Shown one piece after another: positions 1 to 5,235 of a DNA stretch of 5,235 nt. Position 1 is the first letter of the stretch; the number at the start of each line of letters is the position of its first letter. The position numbers and the translations under genes were made by a program. Origin of the DNA: Lachnospiraceae bacterium. Its GTDB lineage: Bacteria; Bacillota_A; Clostridia; Lachnospirales; Lachnospiraceae. The stretch spans positions 1 through 5,235 of the forward strand of contig JAGACI010000011.1 of the NCBI GenBank assembly GCA_017614185.1. The letters are read 5' to 3'. A model generated the notes under the pieces. It was not told the origin of the DNA and ran no database searches. It worked only from the letters and a program-made list of their open reading frames with translations.

Positions 1-1080
1 CTTGAGTGCTTAAGGAATTCCTTTGAGAAGGTAAAATACAATGCCAATCATATGGGCGGACCTTCGGTTATGGAAGTGTTTGGAGAGATTCCTTTTGAGC
101 CCGAAGAGAAAGATACACGACTTAAGCATAGCGACGAGCAAAGAAAGCTGATTGTGGACTTTGGCCTAAAGAGCTCCGAACTTACGAATGAGTATGTTAA
201 TCATGAGGAGAGAAGTTTCACCATCATCTCATTCCCTGTTCCCGAAATCGGGGCAAAGTTTAAGGAGATATTTGCCAAGACTATTGAGCTTAATACACTC
301 GACTATGAACTTTACCGTGACATGCAGCAGATTATCATCGATGTTCTTGATACTGCCGAGTATGTCGAGGTTAAGGGAATGAACGGCAACAGGACGGATT
401 TAAAGGTTGCCCTTCATGAGTTAAAAGACCCTTCAAAGGAAACCAACTTTGAGAACTGTGTTGCCGACGTTAATATTCCCGTGGGTGAAGTTTTCACCTC
501 ACCGAAGCTTAAAGGTACAAACGGAGTATTAAATGTTTCTGAAGTTTTTCTTAATGGTCTTTTATATAAGGATTTAACTATTGAACTTAAGGATGGTATG
601 GTGGATAATTACAACTGTGCCAACTTTGATACCGATAAGAAAAATAAGGAATATATTAAGAACAACATCTTAGATGAGCATGATACGGTACCTATCGGAG
701 AGTTCGCAATAGGAACCAATACCGTGGCTTATAAGATGGCAAGAGATTTTGGCATCGCCGACAGACTTACCATTCTTATTGCCGAGAAGACAGGACCTCA
801 CTTTGCAATGGGTGATACATGCTACTCTCACGAGGAAGAAGTTGAGTCATTTAATCCAGACGGCAAGAAAATTGTTGCCAAGTCAAATGAGGTATCGGCT
901 CAGTACAAGACTGATCCTTCAAAGGCATATTTCCAGTGTCATACGGATATCACGATTCCCTATGACGAACTTGGAAGTCTGACCGCTGTTGAGAAGAATG
1001 GCACAAGACATGATATTTTGTTAAACGGTCGCTTTGTTTTACCGGGACTTGAAGAATTAAACAAGCCTTTAGAGGCGTAA
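1..1080 (+). CDS. M29-family metallo-aminopeptidase, N-terminus cut by window edge
   Basis: The product should be a cytoplasmic exopeptidase that removes N-terminal residues from peptides using a two-metal centre. The reading frame is open from base 1, so the ATG at 52 is internal; 359 codons are visible. The M29 ligand pattern is present in order, numbered from the ATG at 52: Glu146 in VGEVFTSP, Glu217 in GEFAIGTN, the probable catalytic Glu245, His250 and Tyr258 in EKTGPHFAMGDTCYS, and His297/Asp299 in CHTDI. The Glu245-to-His250 spacing matches AmpS/AmpT/PepS enzymes as I recall them. The stretch between His250 and His297 is about 15 residues longer than in those enzymes. In that family the first Glu ligand lies near residue 250, but here only 162 residues precede it, so at least about 90 are missing. 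Lachnospiraceae-type homologues may be longer still. The stop lies 14 nt before purE, suggesting cotranscription. Family assignment is strong; substrate preference cannot be read. Confidence 0.88.
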   Translation, partial: LECLRNSFEKVKYNANHMGGPSVMEVFGEIPFEPEEKDTRLKHSDEQRKLIVDFGLKSSELTNEYVNHEERSFTIISFPVPEIGAKFKEIFAKTIELNTLDYELYRDMQQIIIDVLDTAEYVEVKGMNGNRTDLKVALHELKDPSKETNFENCVADVNIPVGEVFTSPKLKGTNGVLNVSEVFLNGLLYKDLTIELKDGMVDNYNCANFDTDKKNKEYIKNNILDEHDTVPIGEFAIGTNTVAYKMARDFGIADRLTILIAEKTGPHFAMGDTCYSHEEEVESFNPDGKKIVAKSNEVSAQYKTDPSKAYFQCHTDITIPYDELGSLTAVEKNGTRHDILLNGRFVLPGLEELNKPLEA

Positions 1081-1094
1081 GAAAGAGGATAGAT

Positions 1095-1595
1095 ATGGCA
1101 GAGGTTTCTATTGTTATGGGAAGTGACTCCGATATGCCCGTTATGGCGAAAGCTGCAGCGGTACTTGAGGAGCTTGGAATCAGCTTTGAGATGAGAATAA
1201 TCTCAGCACACAGAGAACCCGATGAGTTCTTCGAATATGCGAAGAGCGCTGAGGGGAGAGGGATTAAGGTTATTATCGCAGGCGCAGGAATGGCGGCTCA
1301 TCTGCCCGGAATGTGCGCGGCAATTTTCCCCATGCCCGTAATCGGAATTCCCATGCACACAACCTCACTTGGCGGAAGAGATTCCCTTTATTCCATCGTT
1401 CAGATGCCTTCAGGAATTCCTGTTGCAACCGTTGCTATTAACGGAGGTGCAAACGCAGGACTTCTCGCCGCAAAGATACTTGCAGTAGGCGATGACAAAC
1501 TTTTGGCAAAACTTAAAGATTACAGTGCCAAGCAAAAAGAGGGTGTCGAGGCTAAGGACGCAAGACTTCAGGAAACCGGCTACAAGAATTACTAA
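1095..1595 (+). CDS. purE: N5-carboxyaminoimidazole ribonucleotide mutase, class I PurE
   Basis: PurE moves the carboxyl group of N5-CAIR to carbon 4, giving CAIR in cytoplasmic purine synthesis. The 166-residue product is full length for class I PurE. It has the phosphate/ribose-binding GSDSD loop at 9-13, SAHR at 37-40 (His39 corresponds to the catalytic His of E. coli PurE), [11 protein letters not shown] at 63-73 and SLYSIVQMP at 97-105. Two features separate it from class II AIR carboxylases of the animal type: Arg in SAHR where those have SAHK, and HLPGM where those have a SNGLG-type motif. Class I enzymes normally need PurK to make N5-CAIR from AIR, bicarbonate and ATP; purK is not in the window. 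The start is supported by an AGAGGA site at 1084-1089, five bases upstream. The stop codon sits inside a perfect inverted repeat described separately. Confidence 0.97.
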   Translation: MAEVSIVMGSDSDMPVMAKAAAVLEELGISFEMRIISAHREPDEFFEYAKSAEGRGIKVIIAGAGMAAHLPGMCAAIFPMPVIGIPMHTTSLGGRDSLYSIVQMPSGIPVATVAINGGANAGLLAAKILAVGDDKLLAKLKDYSAKQKEGVEAKDARLQETGYKNY

Positions 1596-1601
1596 TTCTT
1601 G
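1583..1601. repeat. Perfect 9-bp inverted repeat over the purE stop codon
   Basis: The left arm CAAGAATTA (1583-1591) and right arm TAATTCTTG (1593-1601) are exact reverse complements around a single central C at 1592. As RNA it could fold into an 8-bp, mostly A-U stem with a 3-nt loop. The UAA stop codon of purE (1593-1595) begins in the loop and continues into the right arm. No T-run follows directly; the next T-rich stretch is TATTTT at 1615-1620, so it does not look like a standard terminator. It could be an mRNA stability or processing element, a protein-binding dyad, or chance. The repeat itself is plain in the sequence; any function is inference. Confidence 0.55.
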
Positions 1602-1639
1602 CAGTACAAATAAATATTTTAAAAGCAAAGGAAGAATCA

Positions 1640-2665
1640 ATGGATTACAAATCAGCGGGAGTAGACATCGAAGCAGGTTACAAATCTGTGGAACTAATGA
1701 AGGAACACGTTAAGAAGACAATGCGTCCGGAGGTTTTGGGCGGACTTGGCGGATTTTCGGGAGCCTTCTCCATGAAGAAGCTTAAGGAAATGGATGATCC
1801 GGTACTGTTATCAGGAACAGACGGAGTCGGAACCAAGCTTCAGATAGCATTTTTAATGGACAAACACGATACAATCGGAATCGATTGCGTTGCGATGTGT
1901 GTAAACGATGTGGCTTGTGCAGGAGGAGAACCTCTTTTCTTCCTTGACTATATTGCATGCGGCAAGAATGAACCTGAGAAAATTGCCGAGATTGTTAAGG
2001 GCGTTGCAGACGGCTGTGTAATGGCAGGTGCAACACTCATAGGCGGTGAGACAGCCGAGCATCCCGGACTGATGCCCGAGGATGAATACGACGTTGCAGG
2101 TTTCTCTGTAGGCGCTGTAGACAGAAAAGATTTAATCACAGGAGCAGACATCAAAGCAGGTGATGTCCTGGTAGGCATTGCCTCCTCAGGTGTGCATAGT
2201 AACGGATTCTCTCTTGTGAGAAAAGTATTTGAAATGACCAAAGAAAGCCTTAATACATATTATGATGAGCTTGGAAGTACACTCGGTGAGTGCCTTCTTA
2301 CTCCCACCAAGATTTATGTTAAGGCTCTTAATGAGATAAAGAAAGCCGGAGTGAGAGTCAAGGGCTGCAGTCACATCACAGGCGGCGGTTTCTATGAGAA
2401 CATTCCCAGAATGCTTCCCGATAATGCAAAGGCAGTTGTTAAGAAGGACAGCTACCCGATTCCTCCTATTTTCACCCTCATGCAGAAGAAGGGCGGAATA
2501 GAGGAGAAGATGATGTACAACACTTACAACATGGGTCTTGGCATGGTGCTTGCAGTTGATAAAGCTGATGTTTCAAAAGTCATAAAGGCAGTTGAGGCAG
2601 CCGGCGAGAAGGCTTATGAAGTTGGTTACATCGAAAGCGGAGATAAGGGAGTAGAGTTATGCTAA
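1640..2665 (+). CDS. purM: Phosphoribosylformylglycinamidine cyclo-ligase (AIR synthetase)
   Basis: PurM uses ATP to close the imidazole ring, converting FGAM to AIR, the compound that enters the PurK/PurE step. At 341 residues it is close to the usual length of about 345. It carries the full set of PurM signatures: DYKSAGVDI at 2-10, the nucleotide-binding GTDGVGTKL at 59-67, [16 protein letters not shown] at 89-104, GGETAEHPG at 135-143, [14 protein letters not shown] at 182-195, TPTKIYVK at 221-228, [13 protein letters not shown] at 245-257 and [10 protein letters not shown] at 293-302. The enzyme is normally a cytoplasmic homodimer related to the PurL, SelD and HypE ATP-binding fold. The start is supported by AAAGGAAG at 1627-1634. 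This gene follows the widest gap of the pur cluster, 44 nt after purE, and its last seven bases overlap purN. Confidence 0.98.
   Translation: MDYKSAGVDIEAGYKSVELMKEHVKKTMRPEVLGGLGGFSGAFSMKKLKEMDDPVLLSGTDGVGTKLQIAFLMDKHDTIGIDCVAMCVNDVACAGGEPLFFLDYIACGKNEPEKIAEIVKGVADGCVMAGATLIGGETAEHPGLMPEDEYDVAGFSVGAVDRKDLITGADIKAGDVLVGIASSGVHSNGFSLVRKVFEMTKESLNTYYDELGSTLGECLLTPTKIYVKALNEIKKAGVRVKGCSHITGGGFYENIPRMLPDNAKAVVKKDSYPIPPIFTLMQKKGGIEEKMMYNTYNMGLGMVLAVDKADVSKVIKAVEAAGEKAYEVGYIESGDKGVELC
2645..2651 (+). promoter_or_regulatory. Ribosome binding site for purN inside the purM 3' end
   Basis: AAGGGAG lies seven bases before the ATG at 2659, within the last codons of purM. It supports ATG 2659 as the purN start although this ATG precedes the purM stop. 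Together with the ATGCTAA overlap it fits translational coupling, with ribosomes finishing purM and restarting on purN. Confidence 0.75.
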
Positions 2666-3261
2666 GAGTTTTGGCCTGCGTATCAGGAGGCGGAACCAAT
2701 CTTCAGGCTTTGATTGACGGAGTTAAGGCGGGAAGAGTTAAGAACACACAGATTATCGGTGTTATAAGCAATAACCCTAATGCCCGTGCCTTAAAGAGAG
2801 CGGAGGATAACGACATCCCTGCCATCTGTTTAAGCCCGAAGAGCTTTCCTTCAAGGGAAGAGTTCAACAAAGCTTTTCTTACAAAGGTAAAAGAAATTAA
2901 TCCTGATCTTATTGTCCTCGCAGGTTTCCTTGTGACTATACCTGCCGAAATGACAGAAGCATTTAAGAACAGGATTATCAATATTCATCCATCCCTCATC
3001 CCTTCATTTTGCGGGGTTGGATATTACGGACTTAAGGTGCATGAAGCGGCATTGACCAAAGGAGTCAAGGTAACCGGCGCCACAGTTCACTTCGTTGATT
3101 CGGGAGTGGACACCGGCAAAATTATTTACCAGAAGAGCGTTGAGGTAGAAGAAGGCGATACACCTGAGATTCTTCAGCGCAGAGTTATGGAGCAGGCGGA
3201 GTGGATTATTCTTCCCAAGGCAGTTAACGATATTGCCGAAGGGAAAATAAAGATAGGATAG
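2659..3261 (+). CDS. purN: Phosphoribosylglycinamide formyltransferase, folate-dependent
   Basis: PurN transfers the formyl group of 10-formyltetrahydrofolate to GAR, giving FGAR, two steps before PurM. The 200-residue product is slightly shorter than E. coli PurN (212) but complete. The phosphate-binding loop is SGGGTNLQ at 9-16. The catalytic triad is visible: Asn108 and His110 in [10 protein letters not shown], and Asp151 in [13 protein letters not shown], equivalent to E. coli Asn106, His108 and Asp144. The stretch after the catalytic His, [16 protein letters not shown] at 117-132, differs from the enterobacterial form and resembles the one I associate with clostridial PurN. The first base of the gene lies seven bases before the end of purM, and purD starts eight bases after its stop, so expression is probably coupled. 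Its presence implies formyl-folate as donor, as opposed to the formate-using PurT. Confidence 0.97.
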   Translation: MLRVLACVSGGGTNLQALIDGVKAGRVKNTQIIGVISNNPNARALKRAEDNDIPAICLSPKSFPSREEFNKAFLTKVKEINPDLIVLAGFLVTIPAEMTEAFKNRIINIHPSLIPSFCGVGYYGLKVHEAALTKGVKVTGATVHFVDSGVDTGKIIYQKSVEVEEGDTPEILQRRVMEQAEWIILPKAVNDIAEGKIKIG

Positions 3262-3269
3262 GGAAAAAT

Positions 3270-4544
3270 ATGAAGGTATTGATCGTAGGCGGTGGCGGAA
3301 GAGAACATGCCATTGCCACAAGTGTCAAAAAGAGTAAGAGAGTAGACAAGATTTACTGCGCACCGGGAAATGCCGGAATTGAGGAGATTGCAGAGTGCGT
3401 GCCTATCGGAGCAATGGAGTTTGACAAACTTACTTCATTCGCCAAAGAAAAAGAGATTGACCTTTGCATTGTCGGAATGGACGATCCTTTGGTAGGCGGT
3501 CTGGTCGATGAGATGGAGAAGGCAGGAATAAGAACCTTCGGTCCCAAGGCCAAAGCTGCAATACTTGAAGGAAGCAAGGCTTTTTCAAAAGATCTTATGA
3601 AAAAGTACGGAATTCCGACTGCGGCTTATGAGACATTTACTTCAGCCGATGCAGCATTAAAGTATCTTGAGACGGCTGATTATCCGATTGTCCTTAAGGC
3701 AGACGGACTTGCACTTGGCAAAGGAGTTTTAATCTGCAAGGATAAAGCCGAGGCAAAGGAAGGCGTTAAGACCATAATGCTTGATAAGCAGTTTGGTGAT
3801 GCCGGCAATACTCTTGTAATAGAAGAGTTCATGACAGGAAGAGAGGTTTCCGTTCTCTCATTTGTTGACGGCAAGACCATCAAGACGATGACTTCCGCAC
3901 AGGACCATAAGAGAGCAGGAGACGGAGACACCGGTCTTAACACCGGCGGAATGGGAACCTTCTCACCGAGCCCCTTCTACACAAAGGAAGTCGATGAATT
4001 CTGTAAAGCCAATATCTACCAGAAGACAGTGGATGCGATGGCTTCCGAAGGAAGAGAATTCAAAGGTGTCATCTTCTTTGGACTTATGCTTACACCTAAG
4101 GGACCCAAGGTTTTGGAGTATAATGCAAGATTCGGCGATCCCGAAGCACAGGTTGTACTTCCCAGAATGAAGAATGACATTATTGATGTATGTGAGGCCT
4201 GCATTGACGGCAGACTTGACGAGATAGATTTACAGTTTGAGGATAATGCGGCAGTTTGTGTTGTCCTCGCGTCTGACGGATATCCCGTTTCTTATAAGAA
4301 GGGATTCGTCATCAAAGGGTTTGAGAAGTTTAAAGAAGAGGAAGGATACTACTGCTTCCACGCCGGAACCAAGAGAACCCCTGAGGGAATTGTTACAAAC
4401 GGCGGACGTGTCCTTGGAATAACCGCCAAGGGTTCGAATCTTAAGGAAGCAAGACAAAACGCTTACAAGGCTACTGAATGGATTGAGTTTGAGAACAAGT
4501 ATATGAGACATGACATCGGTAAAGCCATAGACGAAGCTAACTAG
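3270..4544 (+). CDS. purD: Phosphoribosylamine-glycine ligase (GAR synthetase)
   Basis: PurD joins glycine to 5-phosphoribosylamine with ATP, giving GAR, the substrate of PurN encoded just upstream. At 424 residues it matches the usual length (E. coli about 429). The order is typical: N-terminal domain starting VLIVGGGGREHAIA (3-16), then an ATP-grasp domain with VLKADGLALGKGV (141-153) and the ATP/Mg-binding region LEYNARFGDPEAQVVLPR (282-299), where Glu283 and Asn285 are the likely metal ligands, then a C-terminal domain with GGRVLGITAKG (378-388). Position 69-73 reads GMDDP where many PurD proteins have GPE-P; this seems a normal clostridial variant, since all other motifs are intact. The start is supported by AGGATAGGGA (3255-3264), which overlaps the purN stop. 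No fusion to purM or purN is present, unlike the eukaryotic trifunctional enzyme. Confidence 0.98.
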   Translation: MKVLIVGGGGREHAIATSVKKSKRVDKIYCAPGNAGIEEIAECVPIGAMEFDKLTSFAKEKEIDLCIVGMDDPLVGGLVDEMEKAGIRTFGPKAKAAILEGSKAFSKDLMKKYGIPTAAYETFTSADAALKYLETADYPIVLKADGLALGKGVLICKDKAEAKEGVKTIMLDKQFGDAGNTLVIEEFMTGREVSVLSFVDGKTIKTMTSAQDHKRAGDGDTGLNTGGMGTFSPSPFYTKEVDEFCKANIYQKTVDAMASEGREFKGVIFFGLMLTPKGPKVLEYNARFGDPEAQVVLPRMKNDIIDVCEACIDGRLDEIDLQFEDNAAVCVVLASDGYPVSYKKGFVIKGFEKFKEEEGYYCFHAGTKRTPEGIVTNGGRVLGITAKGSNLKEARQNAYKATEWIEFENKYMRHDIGKAIDEAN

Positions 4545-4550
4545 GGAGGA
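4543..4550 (+). promoter_or_regulatory. Strong ribosome binding site for the SH3b protein gene
   Basis: AGGGAGGA, a near-complete match to the anti-Shine-Dalgarno, begins within the purD stop codon (TAG at 4542-4544) and ends five bases before ATG 4556. It is the strongest such site in the window and fixes the start of the downstream gene. The 11-nt gap leaves no room for a promoter or terminator between the two genes. Confidence 0.8.
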
Positions 4551-4555
4551 CAAAA

Positions 4556-5235
4556 ATGAGAAAATTCAAATTTTCCAATGCCTATAAGGCAGCAGTTGCC
4601 ATTACTTTGGCCACAGTGGTTTTCTTTGTAAACGGCATTACTGCCCTGGCAGCAACGAATGTAACAATCAAAGAAGCAAGTGTACGTGTAAGACAGTCAG
4701 CAAGTACAGACTCAACACAGCTTGGATCGGTTAAGCAGGGAACATCTTATGATGTTATCGAGACCGTAAGTGATTCAAGCGGAACAGCTTGGTATAAGAT
4801 TAAATATGACGGAACCAACGTAGGTTTCATCAGAGCAGATATGGCTGTTGATTCCACTTCCGCAGAGGCAACCACTCTTAAGAATGGCGCAGCTACAGCA
4901 ACAGCAACACCTACTCCTACACCTGCCGCAACAGCGACACCTACTCCTGCACCTACTCAGGCAGCTCCTACAGTAGATACATCCATTTCTGTAGCAGTTT
5001 CCACACAGGTTGAGGATGTTAACCCTGTTTCAGCTACAGTTTCTGCCAACACCGTAAACGTAAGAGGTGAGGCAAGCGCAGATTCAGGTAAGGTTACAAC
5101 AGTTAACAAGAATACAGCAGTAACAGTTGTAGGACAGGCAAACGGAAACGACGGAAAGGTTTGGTACCTTACCAACTTCACATATGAAGGCAACGATGTA
5201 AAGGGATTCATCAGAAGCGACTTCTTATCAGTATC
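4556..5235 (+). CDS. Exported two-SH3b-domain protein, C-terminus cut by window edge
   Basis: The frame is open from ATG 4556 to the window end, giving 226 codons without a stop. Residues 1-32 form a Sec signal peptide: a basic start (MRKFKF), a hydrophobic core at about 12-27, and an AxA site (ALA, 30-32) with cleavage likely before Ala33. Residues about 36-98 form a bacterial SH3 domain, recognisable by SVRVRQSAS, then LGSVKQGT, WYKIKYDG and GFIRADM. A low-complexity Ala/Thr/Pro linker occupies about 104-140. A second SH3b domain spans about 160-226, with TVNVRGEASADSGKV, VWYLTNF and GFIRSDF, and reaches the edge. SH3b domains commonly bind peptidoglycan or accompany wall hydrolases, so this is probably a wall-associated protein. 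Whether an NlpC/P60, amidase, coiled-coil or anchor part follows cannot be seen. The gene sits directly behind purD with a strong ribosome site, yet has no obvious link to purine synthesis. Confidence 0.85.
   Translation, partial: MRKFKFSNAYKAAVAITLATVVFFVNGITALAATNVTIKEASVRVRQSASTDSTQLGSVKQGTSYDVIETVSDSSGTAWYKIKYDGTNVGFIRADMAVDSTSAEATTLKNGAATATATPTPTPAATATPTPAPTQAAPTVDTSISVAVSTQVEDVNPVSATVSANTVNVRGEASADSGKVTTVNKNTAVTVVGQANGNDGKVWYLTNFTYEGNDVKGFIRSDFLSV
4898..4954 (+). repeat. Imperfect 27-bp tandem repeat in the SH3b linker, 30-bp period
   Basis: Two copies, 4898-4924 and 4928-4954, match at 25 of 27 bases (A to G differences at 4906/4936 and 4919/4949) with a 30-bp period. They encode the Ala-Thr-Pro linker (ATATPTPTPA followed by ATATPTPAPT in overlapping register) between the two SH3b domains. 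Such in-frame repeats can expand or shrink by slippage without breaking the frame, changing linker length. The repeat is seen directly; variability is inference. Confidence 0.7.

Noticed and set aside
52..54. ATG at 52 as the true start of the aminopeptidase
   Set aside because: The frame stays open to base 1 without a stop, no Shine-Dalgarno precedes this ATG at proper spacing, and the M29 fold needs more N-terminal sequence than this start would give.
1411..1422. Repeated GGAATTCC palindromes (also at 14-21, in purE near 1344 and in purD near 3609)
   Set aside because: Three of the four are Gly-Ile-Pro codons (GGA ATT CCN) in conserved protein motifs and the fourth encodes other residues. 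Codon preference explains them better than a shared site.
1596..1639. Possible promoter in the 44-nt gap between purE and purM
   Set aside because: TTGCAG at 1599-1604 resembles a -35 box, but the hexamer at 17-nt spacing is AAAGCA, and the nearest AT-rich hexamers are only 6-10 nt away. The gap is AT-rich without a good promoter.
1410..1640. Minus-strand frame of 76 codons across the purE 3' end and the gap to purM
   Set aside because: It lies opposite purE, has no recognisable domain, and is rich in Cys, Leu and Val as expected of an antisense shadow. No ribosome site was recognised for it.
4545..4555. Terminator or promoter between purD and the SH3b gene
   Set aside because: The gap is 11 nt and is filled by the ribosome binding site; no hairpin or T-run was recognised at the purD end.
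4957..5211. Minus-strand frame of 84 codons opposite the SH3b gene
   Set aside because: The plus-strand frame has a signal peptide, two SH3b domains and a strong ribosome site. The Thr/Val-rich antisense frame is a by-product of the Thr/Val/Ala codons.

Overview
The window looks like a piece of a bacterial chromosome from the Firmicutes, most likely class Clostridia and plausibly Lachnospiraceae. This rests on strong GGAGG-type ribosome binding sites, tight co-directional gene packing, the sequence style of the M29 peptidase, PurN and PurD, and a secreted SH3b protein with a Thr/Pro/Ala linker. The assignment comes from recognising family style, not from a database search.

All genes lie on the + strand. 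(1) Positions 1-1080 hold the C-terminal part of an M29-family metallo-aminopeptidase, cut by the left edge. (2) Positions 1095-4544 hold a compact purine biosynthesis cluster, purE-purM-purN-purD. Its gaps are 14 nt before purE, 44 nt between purE and purM, a 7-nt overlap between purM and purN, and 8 nt between purN and purD. (3) From 4556 to the right edge lies an open gene for an exported protein with two bacterial SH3 domains, starting 11 nt after purD. No gene-free stretch exceeds 44 nt, and I see no RNA gene, mobile element, CRISPR array, riboswitch, convincing promoter or intrinsic terminator.

The four pur genes cover part of de novo IMP synthesis. PurD makes GAR from phosphoribosylamine, PurN formylates GAR, PurM closes the imidazole ring to give AIR, and PurE handles the carboxylation step to CAIR together with PurK, which is not in the window. 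PurF, the FGAM synthase, PurC, PurB and PurH must be encoded elsewhere. Gene order (steps 6, 5, 3, 2) is the reverse of pathway order.

The pur genes are intact and ordinary, with the expected catalytic motifs. The less ordinary points are a perfect 9-bp inverted repeat over the purE stop codon, an envelope protein gene packed directly behind purD, and a peptidase gene packed directly in front of purE. I found no convincing evidence of a previously undescribed system here.
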